Assembly: GCA_937901745.1 (NCBI GenBank)
Contig: CALGSZ010000131.1
Span: forward strand, 21,866 to 85,865
From: an uncultured Chloroflexota bacterium
Lineage (GTDB): Bacteria > Chloroflexota > Chloroflexia > Thermomicrobiales > UBA6265
DNA length: 64,000 nt
Direction: 5' to 3'
Shown: one piece after another, positions 8,509 through 16,622 of the stretch
Layout: each line of letters opens with the position of its first letter
How positions within the stretch are numbered: the first letter of the stretch is position 1
Program-made: the position numbers and the translations under genes
Notes under the pieces: generated by a model
Told to the model about the DNA's origin: nothing
The model's database searches: none
What the model saw: the letters and a program-made list of their open reading frames with translations, nothing else

Positions 8509-10320
8509 TTACTCGGTCTGGGCGCTCTCTCCCACGAGGGTGAGCGCCTTCGACTCGATCAGCTGCTTGGCCATCGCCAGGAATTCCGCGACCGGCATCG
8601 CGCCGAGGTCTTCGCCGGTCCGGAGCCGCACCGCGACGGCGCCGGCCTCGACCTCCCGCTTACCGACCACGAGCATGTACGGGACTTTCTGGAGCTGCGC
8701 GTCGCGGATCTTTGCCTGCATGCGCTCCTTGCGGTCGTCCACCTCGACGCGCATGCCCGCCTCGGAGAGCTGGCTGGCGACCTCCCGCGCGAACTCGACC
8801 TGATTGTCCGTGATCGGGATGATCACCGCCTGAACGGGCGCGAGCCAGAGCGGGAAGGCGCCGGCGTAGTGCTCGATGAGGCCGCCGACGAAGCGCTCCA
8901 TCGAGCCGAGCAGCGTGCGGTGAATCATCGCCACGCGGTGCCGCTCGCCGTCCTCACCGATGTAGTTGACATCGAACCGCTCGGGCAGGTTGAAGTCGAC
9001 CTGGACCGTCGGGCCGGTCCACTCGCGCTCGAGGGCGTCGAGCCACTTGACGTCAATCTTCGGGCCGTAGAACGCTCCGCCGCCCTCATCCACCTTGTAG
9101 GACCAACCGCGCCGCTCCATTGCCTGGCGGAGGGCGTCGATCGCGCGCTCCCAGGTGGCCTCGTCGCCGATGGCCTTCTCCGGCCGCGTCGCGAGGTAGG
9201 GCTGGAAGCCATAGCCGAAGACATCGGCGAAGTACTGGACGAGATCGAGGACGCCGGCGACCTCATCCACGACCTGATCGGGCGTGCAGAAGATGTGGGC
9301 ATCGTCCTGCGTGAAGCCGCGGACGCGCAGCATGCCGGTCAGCGTGCCGGAGCGCTCGTAGCGATAGACCGTGCCTAGCTCGGCCAGCCGGATCGGCAGG
9401 TCGCGGTAGGAGCGGACCTGGCTCTTGTAGATCATGATGTGGCCGGGGCAGTTCATCGGTTTGAGGTAGTAGTCCACCTCCTCGATCGTCATCGGCGCGT
9501 ACATATTCTCGCGGTATGTCTCGAGGTGGCCGGAGCGCTCGTAGATCTTGTACGAGGCGATGTGCGGCGTGTAGACGAGGTTGTACCCGCGCCGCAGCTG
9601 CTCCTGCTGCTCGAACTGCTCGACGAGGAAGCGGACGAGCGCGCCCTTCGGGTGCCAGAGAATGAGCCCCGGACCGATGTCGTCGTTGACGGAGAAGAGA
9701 TCGAGCTCCTTGCCGAGCCGCCGGTGGTCGCGGCGCTGGGCCTCCTCGAGCTTCCGCAGGTACTCGTCGAGCTCTTCCTGCGTGAACCAGGCCGTGCCGT
9801 AGATGCGCTGCAGCATCGGCCGGCGCTCGTCGCCGCGCCAGTAGGCGCCGGCAACCGAGAGGAGCTTGAACGGGCCGATCTGCGCGGTCGTCGGGACGTG
9901 CGGGCCGCGGCAGAGATCGAGGAAATGACCCTGCTGGTAGGTTGTGATCGTCGCGTCCTCTGGCAGGCTCTGGATGATCTCGATCTTGTACGGGTTGTGC
10001 TTGAATAGCTCGAGCGCTTCCTCGCGCGAGACGACCTTCCGGATGAACGGCTCACCCTTGGCCTGGTTGGCGCGCATTCGCCGCTCGATCTCCTCGAGGT
10101 CTTCCGGCGTGAGCGGCCGCGGCAGGTCCATGTCGTAATAGAAGCCGTTCTCGATCGCTGGGCCGATGGCGAACTTTGCGTCCGGGAAGATCTCCTGGAC
10201 CGCCTCGGCCATCAGGTGCGCGCAGGAGTGGCGCATGCGCGCCAGCTCGAAGGCTCGCTGGTCCTCGGGCGAGAACGCGATGTCCATTTCTTCTGCAACG
10301 TGCTCGATCGTCTCTGGCAT
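8509..10320 (-). CDS. thrS: Threonyl-tRNA synthetase, lacking an N-terminal TGS domain
   Basis: Class II synthetase charging tRNA-Thr. The editing domain starts almost at once with RHSCAHLMAEA (HxxxH) and carries CRGPHVPTT (Cys and His of the editing site). The catalytic core has MNCPGHIMIY (zinc Cys), motif 2 YRYERSGTLTGMLRVRGF, DDAHIF (zinc His) and motif 3 IHRTLLGSMERF (third zinc ligand), ending in an anticodon-binding domain (VQAVIIPITDNQ onwards). The usual 60-residue TGS domain is absent, giving 603 residues against about 640 in the family. The start ATG at 10320 follows ctaggagacc in the mRNA sense. Expression is controlled by the T-box leader upstream. Confidence 0.95.
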   Translation of the reverse strand: MPETIEHVAEEMDIAFSPEDQRAFELARMRHSCAHLMAEAVQEIFPDAKFAIGPAIENGFYYDMDLPRPLTPEDLEEIERRMRANQAKGEPFIRKVVSREEALELFKHNPYKIEIIQSLPEDATITTYQQGHFLDLCRGPHVPTTAQIGPFKLLSVAGAYWRGDERRPMLQRIYGTAWFTQEELDEYLRKLEEAQRRDHRRLGKELDLFSVNDDIGPGLILWHPKGALVRFLVEQFEQQEQLRRGYNLVYTPHIASYKIYERSGHLETYRENMYAPMTIEEVDYYLKPMNCPGHIMIYKSQVRSYRDLPIRLAELGTVYRYERSGTLTGMLRVRGFTQDDAHIFCTPDQVVDEVAGVLDLVQYFADVFGYGFQPYLATRPEKAIGDEATWERAIDALRQAMERRGWSYKVDEGGGAFYGPKIDVKWLDALEREWTGPTVQVDFNLPERFDVNYIGEDGERHRVAMIHRTLLGSMERFVGGLIEHYAGAFPLWLAPVQAVIIPITDNQVEFAREVASQLSEAGMRVEVDDRKERMQAKIRDAQLQKVPYMLVVGKREVEAGAVAVRLRTGEDLGAMPVAEFLAMAKQLIESKALTLVGESAQTE

Positions 10321-10666
10321 GGTCGGTCTCCTAACTGGGCCACTCCCGCTTACAGCTCTTGACCAAAAAAACGGCCGGCGTCCCTCATGAGGGACGCCGG
10401 ACCGACGTGGTTCCACCCTACTTCCGGCGACGCGAGACGCATCGCCGCTCGTTGGCGCCGATAACGGGGCGCATCCGGGCCGGTCTACTGGCGCGGACCT
10501 CGTAGGACGCCGCGCGTTCGGCGGCCAGCTCGCAGGTGGTTTTCCCCGGTTCGCGTCCGGGCCGCCGTCTCAGCGAATGGCGGCCTCTCTGTCGGTGCGA
10601 GGGACGGGTACTCGTCCTGGTCACCGCCTTGGGCGCTCACCACAAAGAGCGAGCGCTTGATTCTAA
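10321..10666 (-). promoter_or_regulatory. T-box riboswitch (threonine), thrS leader
   Basis: Read on the minus strand, the leader carries the conserved T-box AGGGTGGAACCACG at 10419-10406. Upstream are the AGTA motif, AGAGAG and GCTGAGAC elements typical of Stem I, and a specifier-loop-like GAAAACCA in which ACC (complement of 10538-10540) is a threonine codon followed by A. The antiterminator is readable: CGCCGGA at 10429-10423 pairs with TCCGGCG at 10401-10395, which is also the first arm of the terminator. Uncharged tRNA-Thr should therefore stabilise the antiterminator and allow thrS transcription. The 5' end is an estimate from the promoter at 10673-10702. Confidence 0.87.
10364..10400 (-). 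terminator. T-box-controlled intrinsic terminator before thrS
   Basis: Positions 10375-10400 form a perfect 26-base palindrome (13-bp stem) followed on the minus strand by a run of seven T at 10371-10365. It competes with the T-box antiterminator for its first arm. Confidence 0.9.
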
Positions 10667-10672
10667 CCTTCA

Positions 10673-10702
10673 AGGATACGGAGCGCTCTGAGCCGCTGTC
10701 AA
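10673..10702 (-). promoter_or_regulatory. Sigma-70-type promoter of the thrS leader
   Basis: On the minus strand TTGACA (10702-10697) and TATCCT (10678-10673) are separated by 18 bp. The -35 box overlaps the TGA stop of the upstream carboxypeptidase gene, so thrS has its own promoter. Expected transcription start near 10666. Confidence 0.6.
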
Positions 10703-12003
10703 TCGGCGTCGCTGGGTGGTGGCGGCTCCGGTGATTCCGATGGTTCCGCTGGTTCTGCTCGTGGACTTTCGCGCGTCGCCCGCGGCGGCGATCCCCTGGT
10801 GCGGAAGAGGCTGCCGGCAACGCCTGCCGCAATGACGGCGCCGGCGACGAGTATCGTCGCGATCAGCCGGCCGTTGCCGCCGCCGTCCCCGGAATCGGCC
10901 AGCGGGGCGGGCGGCCGCGTGGGAATGGGCGTTGGTGGCGGCGTTGGCGTCGGCTCTGGAGCGCCGAGGACCGCGCCGGCCGTTGCCATCGCGAGAATGC
11001 GGGCGGCGTCCGGATCGCGAAAGCTGACGATCTCGCCGGTGATCGGCCGGTTGGCGTTGAGGCGCTCCGTCTTCTGCTCGAAAGCGTATTCGAGGAGGAC
11101 GCGGTTATCGTCGTACCAGTCCTCGTTGTCCGGAATGCCGTCGAGGGTGACGGAGATCATCGTGTGGCCGTCGCGCTGGGCGACCTCCATCAGGCAATAG
11201 CCCGCGTCCTCGTCGTAGCCGGTCTTGCCGCCGAGGAGGTATGGGTAGGAGTTTAGGAGCTTGTTCGTGTTCGTCAGGGTGTAGGCGCCGTTCGAGGTCG
11301 TGTAGACCGCTGTCGAGATGAGCTCCCGGAACATGGGGTATTGGAGCGCGTACATCGTGAAGACAGCGACGTCGTGCGCGGAGGAGTAATGACCCTCCAC
11401 GCCCCAGCCGTCCGGCCGCACGAGGTTGGTCTCGGTCAGTCCCATGTTCCGCACGCGCTCGTTCATCCAGCCGACGAAGCGAGCGACAGCTTCCTCGTCC
11501 GTGTCTCCCTCCTGGTAGCCGAGTGCGCGGGCGATCGCGAAGGCGGCGTCGTTGCCCGAGGGAAGCATCAGGCCATAGAGGAGATCGCGGAGCGTGAACG
11601 TTTCGCCCGGACCGAAGCCCATCAGGGAGGACGAGGGATCGAAGACGTCCGATGGCTTCGTGGTGATGAGCATGTCGAGGTCGCCGCGTTCCAGGGCCTC
11701 GATCGCGGTGAAGATCTTCGTCAAGCTGGCGATGGCGACCTTGTCGTGCGCGCCGCGCTGGGCGAAGACCTCACCAGTGTCGGCATCGATGACGATGTAC
11801 CGCTTCGAGTTGATCCGCAGCTCAGGGACTTCTTGGGCGCCGGCGCTCAGGAGAGGCAGAAGGATGAGCGTGGCGCATGAGAAAAGCGCCGCTCGGATCA
11901 CGAGCCAACCGGCACGCGTCTGTCGGCTGTGGGAGATCGGCACGCCAGATCTTCCGGCACTCCGGCAATGACGCCGGGTCGGTGGTCGACGCGGATCGAG
12001 CAC
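10699..12003 (-). CDS. D-alanyl-D-alanine carboxypeptidase (S11 family, membrane anchored)
   Basis: Penicillin-binding serine peptidase that trims peptidoglycan stem peptides outside the membrane. The three active-site motifs are present: SLTK (Ser93, Lys96), SGN (149-151) and KTG in LLGGKTGYDEDAGYC. A hydrophobic segment near residues 37-55 ending in SAGA is a signal/anchor, and the C-terminus adds a proline-rich linker, one membrane helix (IATILVAGAVIAAGVAGSLF) and a charged proline/glutamate tail. That tail anchor differs from the amphipathic helix of classical PBP5. The start is uncertain: the first 30 residues are arginine-rich, and a GTG near residue 35 would put the signal peptide at the N-terminus. 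Confidence 0.88.
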   Translation of the reverse strand: MLDPRRPPTRRHCRSAGRSGVPISHSRQTRAGWLVIRAALFSCATLILLPLLSAGAQEVPELRINSKRYIVIDADTGEVFAQRGAHDKVAIASLTKIFTAIEALERGDLDMLITTKPSDVFDPSSSLMGFGPGETFTLRDLLYGLMLPSGNDAAFAIARALGYQEGDTDEEAVARFVGWMNERVRNMGLTETNLVRPDGWGVEGHYSSAHDVAVFTMYALQYPMFRELISTAVYTTSNGAYTLTNTNKLLNSYPYLLGGKTGYDEDAGYCLMEVAQRDGHTMISVTLDGIPDNEDWYDDNRVLLEYAFEQKTERLNANRPITGEIVSFRDPDAARILAMATAGAVLGAPEPTPTPPPTPIPTRPPAPLADSGDGGGNGRLIATILVAGAVIAAGVAGSLFRTRGSPPRATRESPRAEPAEPSESPEPPPPSDAD

Positions 12004-12107
12004 CGCGCTGCGGCGCGATGGTAGTCAGAGAGGCAGGTTATCGTCAAGAAACAGGCGCGTCGCGGTGCGGCGAGGAAGCTGAGGTTTGCCTAGCGAGGTG
12101 CTGCCGA

Positions 12108-12914
12108 CTAGGGGCCTGGAGCCGTTGCGCGGTCCCGGTTGCGGTGCCAGACGAGGCGGAGGCCACGCAGCGTCAGATCTGGCTCGTAGGCCGTGAAGCA
12201 TGCAGAGGCGCCGGCAAAAATCTCGGCGTTGCCACCGGTCAGTACGACAGCCTTCGCGCCGCCGATCTCCTCGCTGACGCGGCGCACCATTCCCTCGATC
12301 ATGGCCAAGTGCCCGGCAACGACGCCGGATTGGAGCGCGGTGACGGTGTTGCGACCGACCGCGTGCGCGGGCAGGCGCAGCTCGACCGCGTAGAGCCGCG
12401 CGGCGCGGGTGGCGAGCGCGTCAAGCGAGATCGCGACGCCAGGGGCGATGACACCGCCGATGAACGCGCCGTCCGCGGTGATGGCTTCGATCTTCGTTGC
12501 CGTGCCGGTGTCGACGACGATCGTCGGACCGCCAAAGCGGGCGTAGGCGGCGGCACAGTTGACGATGCGGTCGGCGCCGGTCTCGCGCGGCGCGTCGGTG
12601 CGGACCTGGATGCCCAGGTCAAGGTCGGGCGTGATCAGAAGTGGCGGAACGCCGAGCCACGATTCGACGAGCCGGTTGATGGCGTCGGTGATCGCCGGGA
12701 CGACGCTCGAGACGACCACGCCGCGGACCTGTTCGCCGGGCGCCAATGCGGCGGCGAGATGAGGCTCGACGAGGGAGCGCCATTCGTCGGCGGTGCGCTC
12801 GCGCGCGGAGGAGAGACGCCAGCGGGAGAGGGGGTGCTCCGTTTCCGGATCGTCGCCGTCAGGCCAGAGCCCGAAGGCCGTCGTCGTGTTGCCGATATCA
12901 ATTGTCAGGAGCAT
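12108..12914 (-). CDS. coaX: Type III pantothenate kinase
   Basis: First enzyme of coenzyme A synthesis, phosphorylating pantothenate. The ASKHA-fold motifs are clear: MLLTIDIGNTTTAFGLW at the N-terminus (phosphate loop with the metal Asp), TGADRIVNCAAAYARFG (catalytic Asp with pantothenate pocket), IVVDTGTATKIEAI and the FIGGVIAPGVAISLDAL segment, with VVLTGGNAEIF near the end. 268 residues is normal for CoaX. ATG at 12914 is preferred over 12926 since the first motif then begins at residue 1 and AGGA lies 6-7 bases upstream. No type I or II kinase is visible here. Confidence 0.93.
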   Translation of the reverse strand: MLLTIDIGNTTTAFGLWPDGDDPETEHPLSRWRLSSARERTADEWRSLVEPHLAAALAPGEQVRGVVVSSVVPAITDAINRLVESWLGVPPLLITPDLDLGIQVRTDAPRETGADRIVNCAAAYARFGGPTIVVDTGTATKIEAITADGAFIGGVIAPGVAISLDALATRAARLYAVELRLPAHAVGRNTVTALQSGVVAGHLAMIEGMVRRVSEEIGGAKAVVLTGGNAEIFAGASACFTAYEPDLTLRGLRLVWHRNRDRATAPGP

Positions 12915-13112
12915 TCCATTCCTCAATGAGCGTTCGGCCGCGAGGGCTGGACCGACGGTGGCCGCCGGGAGCGGATTATACGAATGGCGCTTGTGGCGGT
13001 TGGTGCCAACGGGCTGTGGTACGTATCATCTTGACATACACGGCAGGGGCGATCCGCGTTAGGTAGGCAGCGGAGTCCTGCCGCCACAGTCGCTGGACCG
13101 GAGCATTTTTCG

Positions 13113-14459
13113 ATGACCCCCCATCCTCCTCAGCCCCGCCGCCAATCCACTGCCGCCTGGCAGTGGACGTTGGTCATAAGTCTTGGCGCCCTGATCGCGG
13201 TGACGAGCTTCGCGGCAGGCATCCTCACGGAACGCGATTTGCTGCAGACCGGCTCGCGCACGGTCAACGAGGGGCAGCCCGGCGGGGTGGAGGCGTCTGA
13301 TGCGACGCCGTTCGCCCGGCTCGGCGAGATCTATGAGCTGATCGAATCCGAGTACTACTTCCGGCCGAAAGACGAGGAAGATCTGGAGGCATTCCGCGAA
13401 GATCTGGAGAACCGGGCGATCCAGGGTATGCTGAGCGGGTTGGACGACAACTCCGCCTACCTCATCCCGGTCGAGCAGGCGCCGGTCGCCGAGCAGCTGT
13501 CCGGCGAGTACGAAGGCATCGGGATCTGGGTCGAATCGCCGAACGGCGAGTTCACGATCGTCGCGCCGGTGCCGGGATCGCCGGCCGAGCGGGCCGGGCT
13601 GCGCGCTGGCGATGTCATCGAGGAAGCGGATGGGCACTCCCTGCGCGGCGTGACGCAGCAGGACGCCATCGCCCTGCTCCGCGGACCGGCGGGCACGACC
13701 GTGCATCTGAAGATCCGGCGGCCGGGCGTGCCGGAGTTGCTCGAGTTCGAGGTCGAGCGGCAGAAGATCCCGCTGCCGGCCGTCGCATATCGCTTCTTGC
13801 CGGAGCAGAAGATCGCGGTCGTGCAGGTGAAGCTCTTCGGCGACAAGACGACGGAGGAGCTGGACCAGGCGCTCGCACAGGCGCGGCGCGATGGGGCAGC
13901 GGGGATCATCCTCGACCTGCGCAACAATGGCGGCGGCTGGGTGCAAAGCGCGCAGGAGATGATCGGCCGGTTCGTGCCAGCCGACGCCGGCCCGGCACTG
14001 TACGAGGATGTGGACGGCGATCCGGACGATCCCGTCATGACGCCGGAGCCGATCATCGGCGGCGGGGAGGAGGTCTTCGATCTGCCGCTGGTCGTCCTGG
14101 TCAACGGCGGCACGGCGAGCGCGGCCGAGATCGTCGCGGGAGCGCTGCGCGACTACGAACGCGCGGTGATCGTCGGCGAGCCGACGTTCGGCAAGGGATC
14201 GGTCCAGCGCGTGCATGGCTTCCCGGACGGGGCGTCGGCACGCATCACCTTCGCGCTCTGGCTGACACCCAACCGCACGCTGATCGAGGAGAACGGGATC
14301 ACTCCAGATATCACCGTTGCCGCCGGGGAGGATGGCGGCGCTGACCCGCAGCTCGAGGCGGCGATACAACAGCTCCTTGGCGGTGGAACGCCCGTTGCCG
14401 GCGAGCAGGCGTGGATACCGACGCCTACCGCCGAGGTTGGCGCGCTTGCCTCTGCCTGA
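13113..14459 (+). CDS. S41 family carboxy-terminal processing protease (CtpA-like)
   Basis: Membrane-anchored serine protease acting on extracytoplasmic proteins. Order of domains in 448 residues: signal-anchor helix (WTLVISLGALIAVTSFAAGI, about 12-32), an N-terminal helical part, a PDZ domain around 130-215 (GIGIWVES to LLRGPAGTTV), and the S41 catalytic domain with VNGGTASAAEI (nucleophile Ser336) and FGKGSVQ (Lys361). A short proline/threonine tail follows. Start ATG at 13113. It is divergent from coaX, with a 186-bp intergenic region that includes a TTGGTG/TATCAT pair (18-bp gap) at 12999-13028 pointing at this gene. Confidence 0.92.
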   Translation: MTPHPPQPRRQSTAAWQWTLVISLGALIAVTSFAAGILTERDLLQTGSRTVNEGQPGGVEASDATPFARLGEIYELIESEYYFRPKDEEDLEAFREDLENRAIQGMLSGLDDNSAYLIPVEQAPVAEQLSGEYEGIGIWVESPNGEFTIVAPVPGSPAERAGLRAGDVIEEADGHSLRGVTQQDAIALLRGPAGTTVHLKIRRPGVPELLEFEVERQKIPLPAVAYRFLPEQKIAVVQVKLFGDKTTEELDQALAQARRDGAAGIILDLRNNGGGWVQSAQEMIGRFVPADAGPALYEDVDGDPDDPVMTPEPIIGGGEEVFDLPLVVLVNGGTASAAEIVAGALRDYERAVIVGEPTFGKGSVQRVHGFPDGASARITFALWLTPNRTLIEENGITPDITVAAGEDGGADPQLEAAIQQLLGGGTPVAGEQAWIPTPTAEVGALASA

Positions 14460-14515
14460 GCGGCGATTCCCTGCCAAGCCCTGGCCGCGCCAGGTTGATC
14501 GTCAGCTCCTGACGC

Positions 14516-14552
14516 TTACGTGGATTTAACACAGAGCTAACCCACCGATAAC
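14516..14552 (+). promoter_or_regulatory. Pho-box-like direct repeats upstream of the phosphate regulon
   Basis: TTAC at 14516, TAAC at 14527, TAAC at 14538 and TAAC at 14549 recur with exact 11-bp spacing on the same face of the helix. An 11-bp period is the known layout of PhoP/PhoB operators in several phyla. The array lies 60-100 bp before the response-regulator gene that heads the pst cluster, so autoregulation by phosphate starvation is a reasonable inference. Confidence 0.6.
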
Positions 14553-14613
14553 GTCCGCCGCTTACGCTGGCCTCGTGAATGCGGAAGGCAAAGGGTGACG
14601 CGAAGGATCGCCC

Positions 14614-15387
14614 ATGGCATCACGAGGACCGATGGAGCGCGCCGGCCGGGACGAGCGAGTCACGATCCTCATCATCGAGGACGATCCGACGCTGCTGACC
14701 GCGCTCTCCTACGCCTTGCTCCGCGAGGGCTACCAGGTGCTCACGGCGACCGACGGCGCGCGGGGTTTGGCAACCGCGCGCGACCAGAGGGATAGCCTCG
14801 ACCTGATCATCCTCGACCTCATGCTGCCGGGGCTGAACGGTTTCCACGTTCTGCGCCGGTTGCGCGTCGAGTCGGACGTGCCGGTACTGATCCTCTCCGC
14901 TCGCGCCGAGGAGCAAGACAAGGTGGATGGCCTCGATCTCGGCGCCGATGACTACATCGTCAAGCCGTTCACCTTGCGGGAATTGCTCGCCCGGGTCCGA
15001 GCTGCCGTCCGCAGACGGGCTGTTCCGGCCGCTCGCCCGCCGAGGATGGTCGCCCGCGGCCCGCTGCGAATCGAGTTGGAGCGGCGCCGCGCCTTCTTGG
15101 GTGAGCGGGAGCTGCCTCTGCGGCCAAAGGAGTTCGGCTTGCTCCTGGCGCTGGCGATGGAGCCGGGACGCGTCTTCTCGCGGCAGGAGCTGCTCGACGC
15201 GATTTGGGGGCCAGAGATCATCGTCGATGCGCGAACGGTTGATGTCCACATCTCCTGGTTGCGCGGCAAGTTGGAGGACGCCGGCGCTCGGCAAGCGCTG
15301 ATCGAGACGGTTCACGGCGCTGGCTACCGATTCGTGATGCCGGATGACGTGGCCGCCGTGTCGGCGGAGCGGAGCGCGGCGGATTGA
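14614..15387 (+). CDS. OmpR/PhoB-family response regulator, probably of the phosphate regulon
   Basis: Two-component transcription factor of 257 residues. The receiver domain has the acidic pair in IIEDDPT (Asp23-Asp24), phospho-acceptor Asp68 in ILDLMLPG, and the switch Lys117 in YIVKPF. A winged-helix DNA-binding domain follows (ELPLRPKEFGLLLAL through VDVHISWLRGKL to TVHGAGYRF). ATG at 14614 has GAAGGA upstream; an internal Met at 14632 is also possible. pstS begins 88 bp later, which argues for a PhoP/PhoB role. The partner histidine kinase is not adjacent: the next six genes are transporter and phoU genes. Confidence 0.9.
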   Translation: MASRGPMERAGRDERVTILIIEDDPTLLTALSYALLREGYQVLTATDGARGLATARDQRDSLDLIILDLMLPGLNGFHVLRRLRVESDVPVLILSARAEEQDKVDGLDLGADDYIVKPFTLRELLARVRAAVRRRAVPAARPPRMVARGPLRIELERRRAFLGERELPLRPKEFGLLLALAMEPGRVFSRQELLDAIWGPEIIVDARTVDVHISWLRGKLEDAGARQALIETVHGAGYRFVMPDDVAAVSAERSAAD

Positions 15388-15475
15388 TGTGTGGGATTCC
15401 CGGTCAGAGAGGCCGGTGACGCGAGTCCGGCCGGGTGGCCGTCACCCGGTCACGAGGGAAGGAGGAGGATCAGGT

Positions 15476-16507
15476 ATGTCGGTACGGCGCAGGATCCACG
15501 CGGGCGCGACGGCGCTAGCGGTGGCGCTGCTTCTCGCCGTGTCGGTCGTCGCCGCGGCGTGGGCGCAGGAGGCGACGCCGATCCCGTACACGCCGCCGGA
15601 GAACGTTGGCGATCTCTCGGGCCAAATCCTCGCGGACGGCTCTTCGACGGTGGGGCCGATCACGGAGGCGGTCGCCGAGGAGTTCTTCGCGATCGCGCCG
15701 GGTGTCGAGGTCGAGGTGAACATCTCCGGCACAGGTGGTGGCTTCAAGCGCTTCTGCGCGGGCGAGACTGACATCCAAGACGCCTCTCGGCCGATCAGCG
15801 AGGAAGAGATCGAGATGTGCCGCGAGGCGGGTGTCCAGTACTACACCTTCGAGGTTGCCTACGACGGGCTGTCGATCGTCGTCAATCCCGAGAACGACTT
15901 CGTCGAGTGCCTGACGGTCGATCAGCTGCGGCAGCTGTGGGAGGCGGATTCGGCGGTCGATTCCTGGAGCGATCTCAATCCGGAGTGGCCGGACGAGACG
16001 ATCGCGCTCTACGGTCCAGGCACCGACTCCGGTACCTACGACTACTTCGTGGAGGCGATCATCGGGGGCGACACCTCGACGCGGACCGACTACACGCCGA
16101 GCGAGGATGACAACGCGCTCGTCGAGGGCGTGGCCGGGGATGATAACGCGCTCGGATTCTTCGGCCTGGCGTACTACGAGCAGAATCAAGATCGGCTCAA
16201 GCTCGTCGCGGTCGATGGCGGCAACGGCTGCGTGCGGCCGAGCGAGGAGACGGTCCGCGACCTGAGCTATACGCCGCTGAGCCGCCCGCTCTACATCTAC
16301 GTCAACGCGGAGAGCCTGACCCAACCGGAAGTGCAAGAGTTCATGCGGTTCTATCTGGCCAGCGCGGGGGAGCTGGCGGCGGATGTCGGCTACATCGCGT
16401 CGCCTGGCGAGATCTACGTCCAGGACCAGGCGAAGCTCGACGCGGCGATCGCTGGCACCGGCACGCCGGACGGTCCGACGACGGCGGACGCGACCCCGGC
16501 ATCGTGA
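15476..16507 (+). CDS. pstS: Phosphate ABC transporter substrate-binding protein
   Basis: Binds inorganic phosphate outside the cell. An N-terminal signal peptide (basic MSVRRR, hydrophobic TALAVALLLAVSVVAAAWA) precedes the mature domain. Phosphate-site motifs of the family are present: DGSSTVGPIT, NISGTGGGFKRFCAGE, DIQDASRPI and GPGTDSGTYDYFVEAI. Cysteines at FCAGE, EMC and EC probably form disulfides. Start ATG at 15476 is fixed by GGAAGGAGGAGG upstream; 343 residues. A stable GC-rich hairpin follows the gene before pstC, consistent with higher pstS expression than the membrane components. Confidence 0.94.
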   Translation: MSVRRRIHAGATALAVALLLAVSVVAAAWAQEATPIPYTPPENVGDLSGQILADGSSTVGPITEAVAEEFFAIAPGVEVEVNISGTGGGFKRFCAGETDIQDASRPISEEEIEMCREAGVQYYTFEVAYDGLSIVVNPENDFVECLTVDQLRQLWEADSAVDSWSDLNPEWPDETIALYGPGTDSGTYDYFVEAIIGGDTSTRTDYTPSEDDNALVEGVAGDDNALGFFGLAYYEQNQDRLKLVAVDGGNGCVRPSEETVRDLSYTPLSRPLYIYVNAESLTQPEVQEFMRFYLASAGELAADVGYIASPGEIYVQDQAKLDAAIAGTGTPDGPTTADATPAS

Positions 16508-16544
16508 GGCCCGGTCGCCGCTGACCGGATTGGTGCTGGAGGGG

Positions 16545-16570
16545 TTCCCCGCGCGGCGCGGCGCGAGGGG
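16545..16570 (+). repeat. GC-rich hairpin between pstS and pstC
   Basis: CCCCGCGC at 16547-16554 and GCGCGAGGGG at 16561-16570 can pair with one bulge. No T-run follows, so it is more likely an mRNA-stabilising or partial-attenuation element than a full terminator. Confidence 0.45.
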
Positions 16571-16622
16571 CCTCTCCGTATACTTGCGGCCAATGTGCCG
16601 CTGACGGCGGAGACGACAGGGA

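Noticed and set aside
10418..10832. Short frames inside the thrS leader
   Set aside because: Cysteine-poor arginine-rich frames across the T-box; RNA structure explains the sequence.
13059..14477. Long minus-strand reading frame opposite the S41 protease
   Set aside because: Arginine-rich, no domain, entirely antisense to a gene with intact catalytic motifs; typical shadow in high-GC DNA.
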